From assembly GCA_031286205.1 (NCBI GenBank), contig JAITUR010000091.1, forward strand, positions 1-64,000: a DNA stretch of 64,000 nucleotides. The letters are read 5' to 3'. Each line of letters opens with the position of its first letter. The first letter of the stretch is position 1. The notes beneath the pieces are model-generated. The model saw only the letters and a list, made by a program, of their open reading frames with translations, did no database searches and was not told the DNA's origin. The translations under genes and the position numbers were made by a program. Positions 28,952 to 42,690 of this stretch are shown here, one piece after another. The DNA is from Treponema sp. (GTDB taxonomy: Bacteria > Spirochaetota > Spirochaetia > Treponematales > Breznakiellaceae).

Positions 28952-30122
28952 TTAATAAATCTTTTATAATACCTATTCCTTGTTCAATCTCTTTATCCGT
29001 AATAATATACGAGGGTAGTAGTCGTAAAGTGTTTCCGCCGGAAGATAATAATAAAAGTCCTTTTTCCAGCGCGGTTTGGAGAAACGGCCAGGATTCTCTT
29101 TCTATATCAATACCAATCATAAGTCCTTTGCCTCTTGCTTCTTTAACTTTGGGTAATGCTTTTATTTCCGTTATTAATTTTTCGCCTTTTAATTTTATAT
29201 TATTAAAAAAGTCGGGTTTATTTACTGTATCTAAAATAACAAGACCCGCGGCGGCGGCAATGGGATTTGCCCCAAAGGTGCTTCCGTGGTCTCCCGGTAC
29301 AAGAACTTCGCTTACTTTTTCTCCGGCAAGAACCGCGCCTGCGGGAATTCCTCCGCACAATCCTTTGGCAAGCGTTACAATGTCCGCTTTTATTGGATTC
29401 CCGCCGGCATCCTTGTATTGTTCAAACGCAAGGAAAGTTCCCGTTCTTCCCATCCCGCATTGGATTTCGTCGAACATTAAAAGAATATCTCTTTCGGCGC
29501 ACAATTTTGCCGCAGCTTCCAGATATTCCTGTGATTGCGGAACAATACCGCTTTCGCCCTGTATTGCTTCCATAAAAAGCCCCGCAACTTTTTTTGGGTC
29601 TAGTGCTTTATCCAGCTCGTTTATATCGCCGCCGGGAATATGCAGAAAGCCTTCTGTAAACGGACCAAAATCTTTATGAAACTTATCCTGACCTGTAGCG
29701 GCAAGAGTTGTTATTGTTCTTCCATGAAAACTGCCCTTAAGCGTTACAATAGTGTGTCTGCCTTCTCCGTATTTTTTAAGAGAATATTTCCGCGCTATTT
29801 TGCATGCGCCTTCGTTTGCTTCCGCGCCAGAGTTTCCTAAAAAAACCTTTTTCATGCCGCCGGGAGCGCATGCTTCTATAAGTTTTTCCGCAAATGCCAA
29901 AGTTACATCGGTCTGATAATAATTGCAAACATGAAAAAACTTTTGCGCCTGCTCCTGAACCGCTTTTACTAAAGGCGGATAATTGTGCCCCAAAAGATTA
30001 ACGGCTATGCCGCTTCCAAAATCTAAATATTTTTTTCCGTTAACATCATATAGATACGCCCCTTCGCCCTTTGCAAAGGTTACGGGTAATCTGTTGTATG
30101 TATTCATAAACATATTATTCAT
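28941..30122 (-). CDS. argD: Acetylornithine aminotransferase family
   Basis: YLYDVNGKKYLDFGSGIAVNLLGHNYP, FLGNSGAEANEGACKIAR, LLMFDEIQCGMGRTGTFLAFEQY, VTLAKGLCGGIPAGAVL. Confidence 0.92.
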   Translation of the reverse strand: MNNMFMNTYNRLPVTFAKGEGAYLYDVNGKKYLDFGSGIAVNLLGHNYPPLVKAVQEQAQKFFHVCNYYQTDVTLAFAEKLIEACAPGGMKKVFLGNSGAEANEGACKIARKYSLKKYGEGRHTIVTLKGSFHGRTITTLAATGQDKFHKDFGPFTEGFLHIPGGDINELDKALDPKKVAGLFMEAIQGESGIVPQSQEYLEAAAKLCAERDILLMFDEIQCGMGRTGTFLAFEQYKDAGGNPIKADIVTLAKGLCGGIPAGAVLAGEKVSEVLVPGDHGSTFGANPIAAAAGLVILDTVNKPDFFNNIKLKGEKLITEIKALPKVKEARGKGLMIGIDIERESWPFLQTALEKGLLLLSSGGNTLRLLPSYIITDKEIEQGIGIIKDLLNAG

Positions 30123-30147
30123 TTAATTTTCCTTTATAAAATTTCTT

Positions 30148-30960
30148 TTAATTTGCAGCCTCGGTAATAGCTTTTGATCTTGCATGGGCTGAGGCAGCTT
30201 CGTTAGATCTTCCCATTTTTGTATAGACATCGCCCAATGCCTTCCAGCTTGCGGCAAGCCCCCAGGAATTTTCTATACGCCTGTCAATTGCAATTGCTTC
30301 TTCCAGCGCCTGAATTGCCCCGGAGTAATTTCCGGCTAACGATCTTATTGACGCAATGATATACCAATCATAAGAGGCGTCTTCCAGATACCTGTCTTTT
30401 TCATGAATCTCCAAGCCTCGCCTTATTGAGTTTTCCGCTTCAGTATACGATTCCAAAGCACGAAGCGCAAGCCCCCTTACTTGCCAGGAAAACGCTATAT
30501 AGTATCTGTCTTTTACTATGTTTGCCTGTTCCCTTATTGTTAAATCCAGCACATTTCGAGCGGTATCCCTGCCTGTCAATAAACTTCCTTTTGCGCGAAA
30601 AATTCTGGAAACAGATAATAATTCTGTATTTCCAAATCTTTGCGCTTCTGCAATGGCTGAATCCCATTCTGCAAATGCTTCGTTAATTCTATTCATAGAT
30701 AGTAATAAATTTCCGTACGAAAGAGATGTCCTTATTACAAGCGATACATCATCAACGCTTACCGCCTTTCTTTTTGCCTCTGTTAATAGCAATAAAGCAT
30801 TGTTATACTGCCCATGTACTACGGCCTTGTTGCCTAAATCAAGTTCTTGTTCCGCTTGTCTGCGTAAAACAACTATTTCTGCGGGTTTTTTGGGTGCGGA
30901 GGAGCAGGAGCCCGATAAAATTAATGCGGCAAGGAATATAAAAAAGATATTTTTTTTCAT
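30148..30960 (-). CDS. TPR-containing lipoprotein
   Basis: Lipobox ILSGSCSSAP; helical repeats (YNNALLLLTEAKRKA, YSGAIQALEEAIAIDRR, WKALGDVYTKMGRSNEAASAH). Confidence 0.8.
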   Translation of the reverse strand: MKKNIFFIFLAALILSGSCSSAPKKPAEIVVLRRQAEQELDLGNKAVVHGQYNNALLLLTEAKRKAVSVDDVSLVIRTSLSYGNLLLSMNRINEAFAEWDSAIAEAQRFGNTELLSVSRIFRAKGSLLTGRDTARNVLDLTIREQANIVKDRYYIAFSWQVRGLALRALESYTEAENSIRRGLEIHEKDRYLEDASYDWYIIASIRSLAGNYSGAIQALEEAIAIDRRIENSWGLAASWKALGDVYTKMGRSNEAASAHARSKAITEAAN

Positions 30961-30972
30961 TTTATGCCTCCG

Positions 30973-31866
30973 TTAAAATTCCAGATTTCTTTGGCTTGCG
31001 CCGCCCGGTCCTGTCTCTACTCTTTCAGGAATACCGCCTTTTAATAAAGGATTGTTAGATATAGCTACCAGTAAATCCTGTATTTCTCTTAAACCGATGC
31101 TTAAATCATTTAATATGACAGGAAGCTGAGAAGGAAGAACATGGGTTGATCTGTTAATATCTTCCAAAATACCGGAAACCGATCTTAACATGGATATCAA
31201 TTCATTGTAAATTGGACCATCGCCGTCAAGAGCCCGCATAATGGTTCCATTTGGATCCGCAAGTCCTCTTGTAACATCTTCTATATATCTTAAAGTCTGC
31301 GAAAGCGGCAAATTTTCAGAACCCGGAGGAGCCGATAAAGATAAATTTATATTTTCCAGAAGTTCATTTACTTGATTCATTATATTGCTGATACTGTCCT
31401 CGGAATCGGTTTTTGTCGTCATGCCGGCCGCTATAAACCTTTTGCCTTCTACAGAATAAATATCCGGTATTAAACTGTATTCATCTAAAATATTAATTCC
31501 GGTTCCGGGATAAAAAATAAATGAATTCCCAAGACCAATAGGACTTGCGACAACTTCGACTAAGGATCCATCCTTAACCCATCTATCCCTGTATTCTTCG
31601 AAAATTGTAAAAGTTGCTTCTACTGTGTCATCGTCTGCAAGTTTAAAATCTTTGACATAACCAATTACAAAACCCTTGTATTGTACCGGCATATTCTTGC
31701 TTAAACCCGAAGCGGACTGAAAATACGATATATAGTGATAATCATACTTAAACCACCTTTGGCTTCTGCCAATCATAAATATTACTACTACCAGAATTGC
31801 AAGTGCAAGTACAACAAGAGCCCCTACAATCTTGTCCGCAAATCTAATTGAAAATCTCATATACAA
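30973..31866 (-). CDS. MCE/MlaD-family substrate-binding protein
   Basis: N-terminal TM then YHYISYFQSASGLSKNMPVQYKGFVIGYVKDFKLADDDTVEATFTI. Confidence 0.9.
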   Translation of the reverse strand: MYMRFSIRFADKIVGALVVLALAILVVVIFMIGRSQRWFKYDYHYISYFQSASGLSKNMPVQYKGFVIGYVKDFKLADDDTVEATFTIFEEYRDRWVKDGSLVEVVASPIGLGNSFIFYPGTGINILDEYSLIPDIYSVEGKRFIAAGMTTKTDSEDSISNIMNQVNELLENINLSLSAPPGSENLPLSQTLRYIEDVTRGLADPNGTIMRALDGDGPIYNELISMLRSVSGILEDINRSTHVLPSQLPVILNDLSIGLREIQDLLVAISNNPLLKGGIPERVETGPGGASQRNLEF

Positions 31867-31872
31867 CCTCCA

Positions 31873-32607
31873 TTATGAAGCTATTCCAATTTTTATAAAA
31901 TCGTTTAAAAGTAAATCGCTTATTATTTCTTCTTTTGGCGCCATGGCAGAAACCTTGCCGTCGATAATTACTGCTACATAGTCCGCTAAATCTATAATTA
32001 ACCTCATGTCGTGGCTGATAAAAAGAAAAGTGCATCCTTCTCTTTGTTTGCTGCGTACAATATTAATTAATCTGTCGGCGGCATTTTCATCCAAAGATTC
32101 CGTCCATTCATCCAAAAACATTAATTTTGGCTCGCATAACAAAGCACGAGCAAATGCTATTAATTTTTGTTCACCCATAGAAAGGTATGCCGGTCTTACG
32201 GTAAGCTTTTTTTTATATCCAACTTTTTCGGTTACTGCATTTATTCGGGATTTTCTTTCTTTGGCAGTCATGCTTGGAAAATGAATTTTTAACGGCAGCT
32301 CCAGAATAGAAAATAAATCCATATTTGCCCAAAGCGCGGAATCCTGAAAAACAAAAGAACAATTGCGCCGGAAATCGCCATTTTCGCCTCTGTTCATATG
32401 GGATATGCTTTTTCCTTCGTAATAAACATTTCCATTATTCGGAACCAATAAACCTGCGGCAAGTTTTAATACAGTGCTTTTGCCGCCGCCGGAAGGACCT
32501 ACAATGGCAGTGGTCTTATTTCTTTTGAACATCATAGAAATATCATTAACTACTATGCCTTGTTGCGCGGAGAAGCTGACATTGTTTAACTCGATAATTA
32601 CTGACAT
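31873..32607 (-). CDS. MlaF-like ABC transporter ATPase
   Basis: AIVGPSGGGKSTVLKLAAGLL Walker A; LSMGEQKLIAFARALLCEPKLMFLDEWTESLD. Confidence 0.9.
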   Translation of the reverse strand: MSVIIELNNVSFSAQQGIVVNDISMMFKRNKTTAIVGPSGGGKSTVLKLAAGLLVPNNGNVYYEGKSISHMNRGENGDFRRNCSFVFQDSALWANMDLFSILELPLKIHFPSMTAKERKSRINAVTEKVGYKKKLTVRPAYLSMGEQKLIAFARALLCEPKLMFLDEWTESLDENAADRLINIVRSKQREGCTFLFISHDMRLIIDLADYVAVIIDGKVSAMAPKEEIISDLLLNDFIKIGIAS

Positions 32608-32618
32608 TTAATTTTCCA

Positions 32619-33404
32619 TTATAAAACCATATAAAATAATACTGATAAAAGAACATTTACCAATATACAAAGCCCAAAAGCGCTGCTTACCGCTTTTAAG
32701 CCGGCAACAGGAATTTCTGTGCTTGCTCTTTCTACCGAAAAACCCTGAACCACAGCAACAATAGATATAATTACACCAAATGATATACTTTTAATAATAG
32801 AAAGTAAAACATCCTGAATAGTTAAGTATTGTAATAAACTGGAAAAATAATGCCCCATTGGTGTAGAACTAAATAATTGCGCAACCAAGTAAGAACCTGC
32901 AAGTCCGAATATGGAAAAATAAATATTTAAAAGAAAAAGGGAGATAGTAACTCCAAGGAATCTGGGAACCGCCAGATGTTCTATGGGGTCTACGCCGACT
33001 GATATATATGCTTCTACTTCGTGCGAAATAACCATGCCCGCTATTTCGGTGGCAATGGCGGTAGCGGATCTTGCGATAACAATAAACGCGGTTAATAGCG
33101 GCCCTAATTCCCTTGTAATAATGATAATTAAAAGCTGATAAATTAGCTGCTCCTGGGAAAAGCCGGAAAGCATGGGCATTCCTATTATTTTTACCGCAGC
33201 GCCAATGGCAAGCGCTAAAAGAGTCGAAATTCCCATAGCATGCACAAATGTAAAAAGAATCTGCATGATAAGTATTCTGAAAGAAGCCTGGGAATGGCGG
33301 ATAAAATAGCCAACGCCCTTTAATGTCCTTGCAAAAAAGCCAAGATTGTAAAAAGTTGTCTTAATCTTATTAATCGGGTTCCACATTACTTTAATTATAT
33401 ACAA
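32619..33404 (-). CDS. MlaE-family permease
   Basis: LIIIITRELGPLLTAFIVIARSATAIATEIAGMVISHEVEAYISVGVDPIEHLAVPRFLG. Confidence 0.93.
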   Translation of the reverse strand: MYIIKVMWNPINKIKTTFYNLGFFARTLKGVGYFIRHSQASFRILIMQILFTFVHAMGISTLLALAIGAAVKIIGMPMLSGFSQEQLIYQLLIIIITRELGPLLTAFIVIARSATAIATEIAGMVISHEVEAYISVGVDPIEHLAVPRFLGVTISLFLLNIYFSIFGLAGSYLVAQLFSSTPMGHYFSSLLQYLTIQDVLLSIIKSISFGVIISIVAVVQGFSVERASTEIPVAGLKAVSSAFGLCILVNVLLSVLFYMVL

Positions 33405-33435
33405 TTTTAGGCCTCTTTGGAATATCTAGCCGCTC

Positions 33436-33464
33436 TTGACATTTTTCCCGAATTTAGCTATAAA
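33436..33464 (+). promoter_or_regulatory. Sigma70-type promoter for the downstream tRNA
   Basis: TTGACA (33436-33441), 17-nt spacer, TATAAA (33459-33464), 12 nt before the tRNA 5' end. Confidence 0.75.
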
Positions 33465-33476
33465 TAAGCAATAAAG

Positions 33477-33531
<55 letters not shown>

Positions 33532-33550
<19 letters not shown>

Positions 33551-34284
33551 TAATTTTTCTCGTATACCTCTATATCGTTCTGGTTATCACATTCCAGCCA
33601 TCTTTCGGTTGTTTTTATTGCCTCGATATTATTGTCCAGGCCGATTAAATGCTGCAATAGGGTAGTCATATCAAGCTTTTCTACAGATTTTGGCATGGGT
33701 AATTTAATCGCCTGTTCTATTTTTAACCAGCCCGATGGCTCGAATTTTAATAGACCCATGTACTGTCCTTGAATATCGTCTTTGGAAGACGGTTTTTTGC
33801 CAATCTCTGTTAGTTTACCGTCTTGCATCTTAAAGGTTTCCAGATCATTTAATGGGTTGTCAAAACGCTTGCACCAAAGATCCCAGAATTCCGTGTAATA
33901 TGTTATGGAAAATTCAGCTTTAGATTCCATTAGTTTTTTTACAGGTTCAGGTGAATATACAATATCAGAATAACTGATTATACATGGTTCTGTAGAAAGC
34001 CATTCCGCGGCTTTGGTAAGGGAGATAAACATATTGGTAACTTCCCATTCAGCATTATGAAAAAATTTGACATCCTTTGCCAAATTACATTGTTCATGGA
34101 TAACTTCGCTTTTGTAGCCCGTAACAATGCCGATATTTTCGGAGGCGAACCCCGCTTTATTTAAACTTTCTATACAGTAATCCAGCAGGGATTTATTCCA
34201 AAGTTTCATCATACATTTTGGAAGATTTGCCGTTGCTTCCAACATTCTGCTGCCTCTGCCTGCCGCAAGTATTATTGCTTTCAT
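33532..34284 (-). CDS. Nucleotidyltransferase, candidate L-glutamine-phosphate cytidylyltransferase (C. jejuni Cj1416-like)
   Basis: MKAIILAAGRGSRMLEATANLPKCMMKLWNKSLLDYCIESL; last gene of an overlapping operon beside Cj1417-like and Cj1418-like genes; 3' end overlaps the tRNA. Confidence 0.75.
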
Positions 34285-34880
34285 TAAATACTCCTGTTAA
34301 AAAATGCATTAAATAGTTCTATATCTCTTTTATTAAACGGCTTTTCCCGTTCGGGATGCCACATTATTCCGGCTATAGGCAGGTTTTTATGTTTGATATG
34401 TTCGATAACACCGTCCGTTGCTTTTTGGATTATATCCAGCTCACTGCCGGAATTATCCGGCGCGTATTCGTGGTAACTATTTACATTGTAAGATGAATCC
34501 AGGTCATGGCGTTTTGCGACATGATTTTCTACCTTGTGCAGCGAGCCTCCAAAATAAATAACTATGGATTGCATTCCCCGGCAGACTCCCAATAAAGGTA
34601 TATTGTTTTTTATCGCATAAGAAATAAGAAAATTATCGGTATTGTCGCGTTCAGGGGCGGAACCGCCGTATTCTACAGGAGTGTTCCCGCCGGTTAACAG
34701 GATGCCGTCAATTTGAATCGATTTTATAATCTCGTTTAAAGATAAAGCATGATTAAAAACCGGAAGCCCGATAATGCCCGCTTCCCATAAAAAATCCGCC
34801 CATTTTTGATCAAGAGCATCGCGGCGTTCATTGTAGCTTTCTATTGTATCAACCCGCTGGCTTACAAGTATTTGCTTCAT
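34284..34880 (-). CDS. Class I glutamine amidotransferase/peptidase C26, candidate gamma-glutamyl-CDP-amidate hydrolase (Cj1417-like)
   Basis: GILLTGGNTPVEYGG, PLLGVCRGMQSIVIYFGGSLHKV (nucleophile Cys), GIMWHPEREKPF (His/Glu); operon context. Confidence 0.75.
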   Translation of the reverse strand: MKQILVSQRVDTIESYNERRDALDQKWADFLWEAGIIGLPVFNHALSLNEIIKSIQIDGILLTGGNTPVEYGGSAPERDNTDNFLISYAIKNNIPLLGVCRGMQSIVIYFGGSLHKVENHVAKRHDLDSSYNVNSYHEYAPDNSGSELDIIQKATDGVIEHIKHKNLPIAGIMWHPEREKPFNKRDIELFNAFFNRSI

Positions 34881-37183
34881 TTAAGAACCTCTATTTTTCT
34901 GTTAGCGCAGTCAAGATGCAGGTTTATAGCTTGTGAGAGCCTGTTAAAAACTTTTTCTCCTACTCCAATAGCGGCAGGAATACCAAGTTCTCCCGCGCGT
35001 ATTGCCATGTGGGAATTTGCTCCTCCGTATGCCGTAATAAAACCAAGAATGTCGCAGGAAAAAACCCAGTCAAAACCCGGGTCTGCCGCTTTTATTAAAA
35101 GTATTTTTCCCGTGATATTATCTTTATTGTGTCCTTCCGCTATTACATCTCCTGTTGCTTCCCCCAGAGTGATATAATTGGGGATACTTGTCGGCATATG
35201 GAATGTGTAAATATCTGCGGGGTTAAGAATTACCGGAGGCATGGTAATGCCAAGTGTTTCTTCGTGCCGTCTTTTTCCCTCTGCGATAGAATCGGCAATG
35301 GCTGTTTTTATATCCGCAGCCGAGGAGTATAATTTATCTATTAAAAAATAATCCAGATAAGATATTTCTTCGCGGCTAAAACCGTATTGGTTTCCAAGTT
35401 TGGCTAAAAGTTCCAGGACATGGGAAAGACTTTTTGTAAAAATAAATTTTGAATATTCTCTTCCCTCTATGCCGGCTTTAAGGAATTTAAACAGGGCAAG
35501 AACATCTCCTTTTAATCCCTGGTTAATCATTTCGTTTTGTATTGCAGAATACTGCCCGATAGAAAGAGCAAATGGTTCTTTTTCGCGGGATGCCGCTTCT
35601 GTTTGTCCGCCAAGGTACATTTCCGGCGCGGCATCGTAGCGTTTGGAAGTTATATCATAAGTTCCGGGACGCAGATGCCCGTATTTTTTTAAAAATGCGG
35701 ACTGAGAAAGTTCCTGCCAGTCTGCGGACATTTGCGAGCTGACAGTATTAAGGCTTCCCATATAATTTTGATAGTCGCGCTCGGAAAGGATGCCAATGGC
35801 AACCAGCGATTTTAAAAGCTGCACGGCAATAAAACCCGCTCGCGCAAGTCCTGCAAAGGGCAGAGTGCCGTAACGAGTGCAATCCGCTATCAGCCAATAA
35901 ATCTTGGATATATCGTCCATTTCGCTGTTTATAATAATTTCGCGGCGTTTATCCAGTATATCAATTTTTTGCGTGTCTATAATCCATAAACCGTCCTGAA
36001 CATTAATTATATTATTGGTTAAATCGCAAAGAGAATTTCGCAGGGTATCTATATCCTGCTGAGTAAAACCATGTTCCGATAATATTTTTAAACGCTGGGG
36101 CAGATCAAATGTGTTGCAGGAAAATACAATTTCGAACTCTACTTTATCGTGCTTGTCAGGGTCTGCGGCAAGGCTGTCCAGGTAATAATTGGCAAGTTTT
36201 TCGCTGAGTGTGTTATCTATATCTTTTGGAATAAATGAATTAAAGCTGATTCTAATATCGATATACGGAAGCCCGCAGAATTCTACCATAAGCGGAAAAC
36301 TACGCAGGTTTTTATAGCCGTATTCGTTGCGCTGATACGCCCAGGTACCGTCTGTAATAAGTTTTTTATACAAAGATGACGCAAGCGGCCTTGGACGAAT
36401 ACCGATCATTTCCGCGGGATTCCAGTCCGGCATAACACCGTAGATTGTACGCCGTCCTTGCGCATAAGGATGCAAACCCATGCCTGTTGTAATAAAGTTG
36501 TATGCCCGTTCCAAAGTTTGGCGTTGTTTATCTATGCAGGCGGTTTCTTTCTGCAAAACAAGAGGTCTGGCTTGTAAAATATACAAAATACCGTCTTTTG
36601 TAAAAGCGAATTCAATATCAATATTTTTTTGTCCAAAAAGTTCGATTATTTCTTCGGATGCTTCTACAAGAGAGTCCAATTTAGCATTGCCGCTTTTTTT
36701 CCCATGAAAAATATAACAGGTAGAAGTATCTGCCTGCTGCCCTGAGGTGATAGATTCGGAAGAACCGCTGGTATCGTCGTAATTTATTACAAAATAATTT
36801 CCGCCTGTGTTGGGATCTACCGTAAACAAAACACCGGACATATCTATGTTTTTTAGCATAGGTTGAATCAGTATTTGGTTGTCTGTACTTTTATCGTTGT
36901 AGGATTCGTAAACTTTTTTTGCGGCATCTATTATATTTTCCGGAGTTATGTTTAAAAGCGAAAGAAATTGCCCTGCCATAGAGCTTTTTTCCGTATCTTC
37001 GTTAGATGCGGAAGAACGCACAATAAGAGGAACTTTAAATTCTTTTTGAACCTCTTTTTTTATTTCTTCCGGCTTGGAAAAAAGATCGCCTGTGTTTATA
37101 ACATACTGCGGCAATATTTTACTTTTTTTTACACAAGGCTCCAGCGATTTTAAAGTTCCTGCTTTTGTAGAAAATTTTAACAT
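34877..37183 (-). CDS. PEP-synthase-like protein, candidate L-glutamine kinase (Cj1418-like)
   Basis: PPDK/PEP-synthase ATP-grasp blocks (LIVRSSASNEDTEKSSMAGQFLSLLN, FTVDPNTGG, DIEFAFTKDGILYILQARP), central GVMPDWNPAEMIGIRPRPLASSLYKKLITDGTWAYQRNEYGYKNL, C-terminal phosphohistidine domain CDILGFITAYGGANSHMAIRAGELGIPAAIGVG. Confidence 0.75.
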   Translation of the reverse strand: MLKFSTKAGTLKSLEPCVKKSKILPQYVINTGDLFSKPEEIKKEVQKEFKVPLIVRSSASNEDTEKSSMAGQFLSLLNITPENIIDAAKKVYESYNDKSTDNQILIQPMLKNIDMSGVLFTVDPNTGGNYFVINYDDTSGSSESITSGQQADTSTCYIFHGKKSGNAKLDSLVEASEEIIELFGQKNIDIEFAFTKDGILYILQARPLVLQKETACIDKQRQTLERAYNFITTGMGLHPYAQGRRTIYGVMPDWNPAEMIGIRPRPLASSLYKKLITDGTWAYQRNEYGYKNLRSFPLMVEFCGLPYIDIRISFNSFIPKDIDNTLSEKLANYYLDSLAADPDKHDKVEFEIVFSCNTFDLPQRLKILSEHGFTQQDIDTLRNSLCDLTNNIINVQDGLWIIDTQKIDILDKRREIIINSEMDDISKIYWLIADCTRYGTLPFAGLARAGFIAVQLLKSLVAIGILSERDYQNYMGSLNTVSSQMSADWQELSQSAFLKKYGHLRPGTYDITSKRYDAAPEMYLGGQTEAASREKEPFALSIGQYSAIQNEMINQGLKGDVLALFKFLKAGIEGREYSKFIFTKSLSHVLELLAKLGNQYGFSREEISYLDYFLIDKLYSSAADIKTAIADSIAEGKRRHEETLGITMPPVILNPADIYTFHMPTSIPNYITLGEATGDVIAEGHNKDNITGKILLIKAADPGFDWVFSCDILGFITAYGGANSHMAIRAGELGIPAAIGVGEKVFNRLSQAINLHLDCANRKIEVLK

Positions 37184-37184
37184 A

Positions 37185-38414
37185 TTATATTCCTTCCGTT
37201 GTTTTTATCATAAAGTCTGCCACCTTTTTTCCTGCTTCCCCTTGATACGCCCATGCTTTGTTTTTTATCTCTGAAATAGATGTATCCAGGGAAGAATCCG
37301 CGGATGCTTTTGTAATTACCTCTTGCAGTTCGTTAAACATGGATGGTTCCAGCGCAATGCCTGTATTTTCAAGGTTGCGAAATGTCCAGATTTCATCCTG
37401 ATCCTTATAAATATCATACGCGTCACGGCCTCTCCAATCAAGCTCCTTTGCGGTATAAAAAACCGGTTTATTAAGCAAAAACATATAATCCAGGATAATA
37501 CCGGAATAATCGGAGATCATTATATCGGCCTTTTTTAGGGAATAAATATTATCTCTTTCTAAATCCCATTCCAGGTTGGCGGTATCCGCGTATTTTGCTG
37601 TAAGGCGGTTTATAATTTCTTTTTCTACAAGCAAAGATTGAGGATGAGGACGAATTATTATACGCCATCCTGTTTTAATTAACGGGTCCAGTAGTTTTTC
37701 TCCAAATCTGGAAAGAAGCGCCGCTTCGCTCCACGAAGGAGAAACAAGAACGGTAAAAACATGATTTTCTTCTTTGGGTATTTCGTTTAATTTTTTTAAG
37801 TATTCATCCAGATAGGTGCAGCCCACTGTTACAATTTGTTTTTCCGGCAGGCGGCGGGCTTTTTCCAGTTTACGGATATGCTCTTCCTGATACTCGTATC
37901 CATTTACAAGCAGGGAATCGAAGTAATCTAAACCGAACATTTCGCATTGCGCAAACTCCGACGGAGTATGATATAAATGGCTGTAATGTTTTACCATTTT
38001 GGAACGCTTCCACTGATAAACATCCAGTCCCGGTGTTGTCGCAAGAACAAAATCTGCGGAAAGAAAATTAAGACGGGCAAAAGCTTTATTTCCTTCGCCA
38101 ATATATTCCGGTTTAATATATTTGTAGTTTGTGCTAAAAACAGGATCTTCCGCAGACGAAGTTAAATAGAGAAGCTCTATACCTTTATTTTCGAATTCTT
38201 CTACAACAGGCTTAAAAAGAGTCCAGTATCTTTTATCTTCCGCGTATATTACAAATTTATGTTTAGAGCCGTACTTGCCCTTGCCGCCTGTAAAAAAATG
38301 TTTAATTTTTAATTTAAAAGCATGAAACCCAAAAAAAACCGCAGAGGCTATTCCAACCAATAAAGAAAAAAGCGCGCTTCCCGTACCGGGGTCTATGTAA
38401 AGCGGAAACATCAT
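37185..38414 (-). CDS. CDP-glycerol glycerophosphotransferase-like protein (TagB/TagF family)
   Basis: GWRIIIRPHPQS, DIMISDYSGIILDYMFLLNKPVFYT; N-terminal TM segment. Confidence 0.85.
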   Translation of the reverse strand: MMFPLYIDPGTGSALFSLLVGIASAVFFGFHAFKLKIKHFFTGGKGKYGSKHKFVIYAEDKRYWTLFKPVVEEFENKGIELLYLTSSAEDPVFSTNYKYIKPEYIGEGNKAFARLNFLSADFVLATTPGLDVYQWKRSKMVKHYSHLYHTPSEFAQCEMFGLDYFDSLLVNGYEYQEEHIRKLEKARRLPEKQIVTVGCTYLDEYLKKLNEIPKEENHVFTVLVSPSWSEAALLSRFGEKLLDPLIKTGWRIIIRPHPQSLLVEKEIINRLTAKYADTANLEWDLERDNIYSLKKADIMISDYSGIILDYMFLLNKPVFYTAKELDWRGRDAYDIYKDQDEIWTFRNLENTGIALEPSMFNELQEVITKASADSSLDTSISEIKNKAWAYQGEAGKKVADFMIKTTEGI

Positions 38415-39108
38415 GAATAACTCCCGTAAGAAGCATCGATCTGTTTAAGCTCTTCCAGCGTGTCAATTTCTATTATATCGTTAAAAGAACATTCGCGAAC
38501 CTCTATTTTATAATCGTTAATAAAATATTCCAAAGGAACCTGATCCCAGTATTTTTCTTTGCCGCCGGGTATTTCGTAAACTTCTTTAATATGTTTGGCA
38601 AGTTTTTTTCCGTCTTCTTCGTTCCAATAAGAAATACCAAACATATGGTGGCAATTGCTTCCGCCGATTTTTACTTTTGTAATAATGTTTCCGTCAGTTT
38701 CAAAACACCAGTCATTTGTATAATCGGTTGGAACGCCCAGATAGTTGGTTTTATTTTGATCTTTGTTTATAAGAACCGGGTTTTTAAGCAAAAGGTCGGA
38801 TTCTATTATATATGCGTTTTGTAAATAATCCTGCGCAATTAAAACGGAAGAAATATTATTTGCTTCTTTATAAAACGGATTTTCTAAAAATTGAATATTA
38901 GGATATTTATCTTTAAGTTGGTCAAACTGTTCCCCCAGATATCCTCTAACAATATAAACATTTTCTATACCGGCGGCATAAACAGCGTCCAATAATGTAT
39001 CGATAATTCTTATTCCATTAACTTTTATAAGAGGTTTGGGTGTGTTAAGAGTAATGGGAGAAAGCCGTGTCCCTGAACCTGCCGCAATAAAAATAGCATT
39101 TTTTACCA

Positions 39109-39109
<1 letters not shown>
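38411..39109 (-). CDS. NTP transferase, candidate CTP:2-aminoethylphosphonate cytidylyltransferase (PntC-like)
   Basis: AIFIAAGSGTRLSPITLNTPKPLIKVNGIRIIDTLLDAVYAAGIENVYIVRGYLGEQF, VLIAQDYLQNAYIIESDLLLKNP; directly after phnW and pepM. Confidence 0.8.
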
Positions 39110-42652
<3,543 letters not shown>

Positions 42653-42690
42653 ATAAGCAAGGTATCATTTTTTATATGATTTAACAAGCA

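Noticed and set aside
29029-29679. 216-aa plus-strand ORF opposite argD
   Set aside because: Antisense to a strongly conserved gene, no recognisable domain; typical shadow ORF.
34877-37183. Ordinary phosphoenolpyruvate synthase (ppsA)
   Set aside because: The domain parts fit PEP synthase, but the distinct central region and operon linkage to a C26 amidotransferase and LicC-like cytidylyltransferase match the glutamine-kinase trio better. Not proven without alignment.
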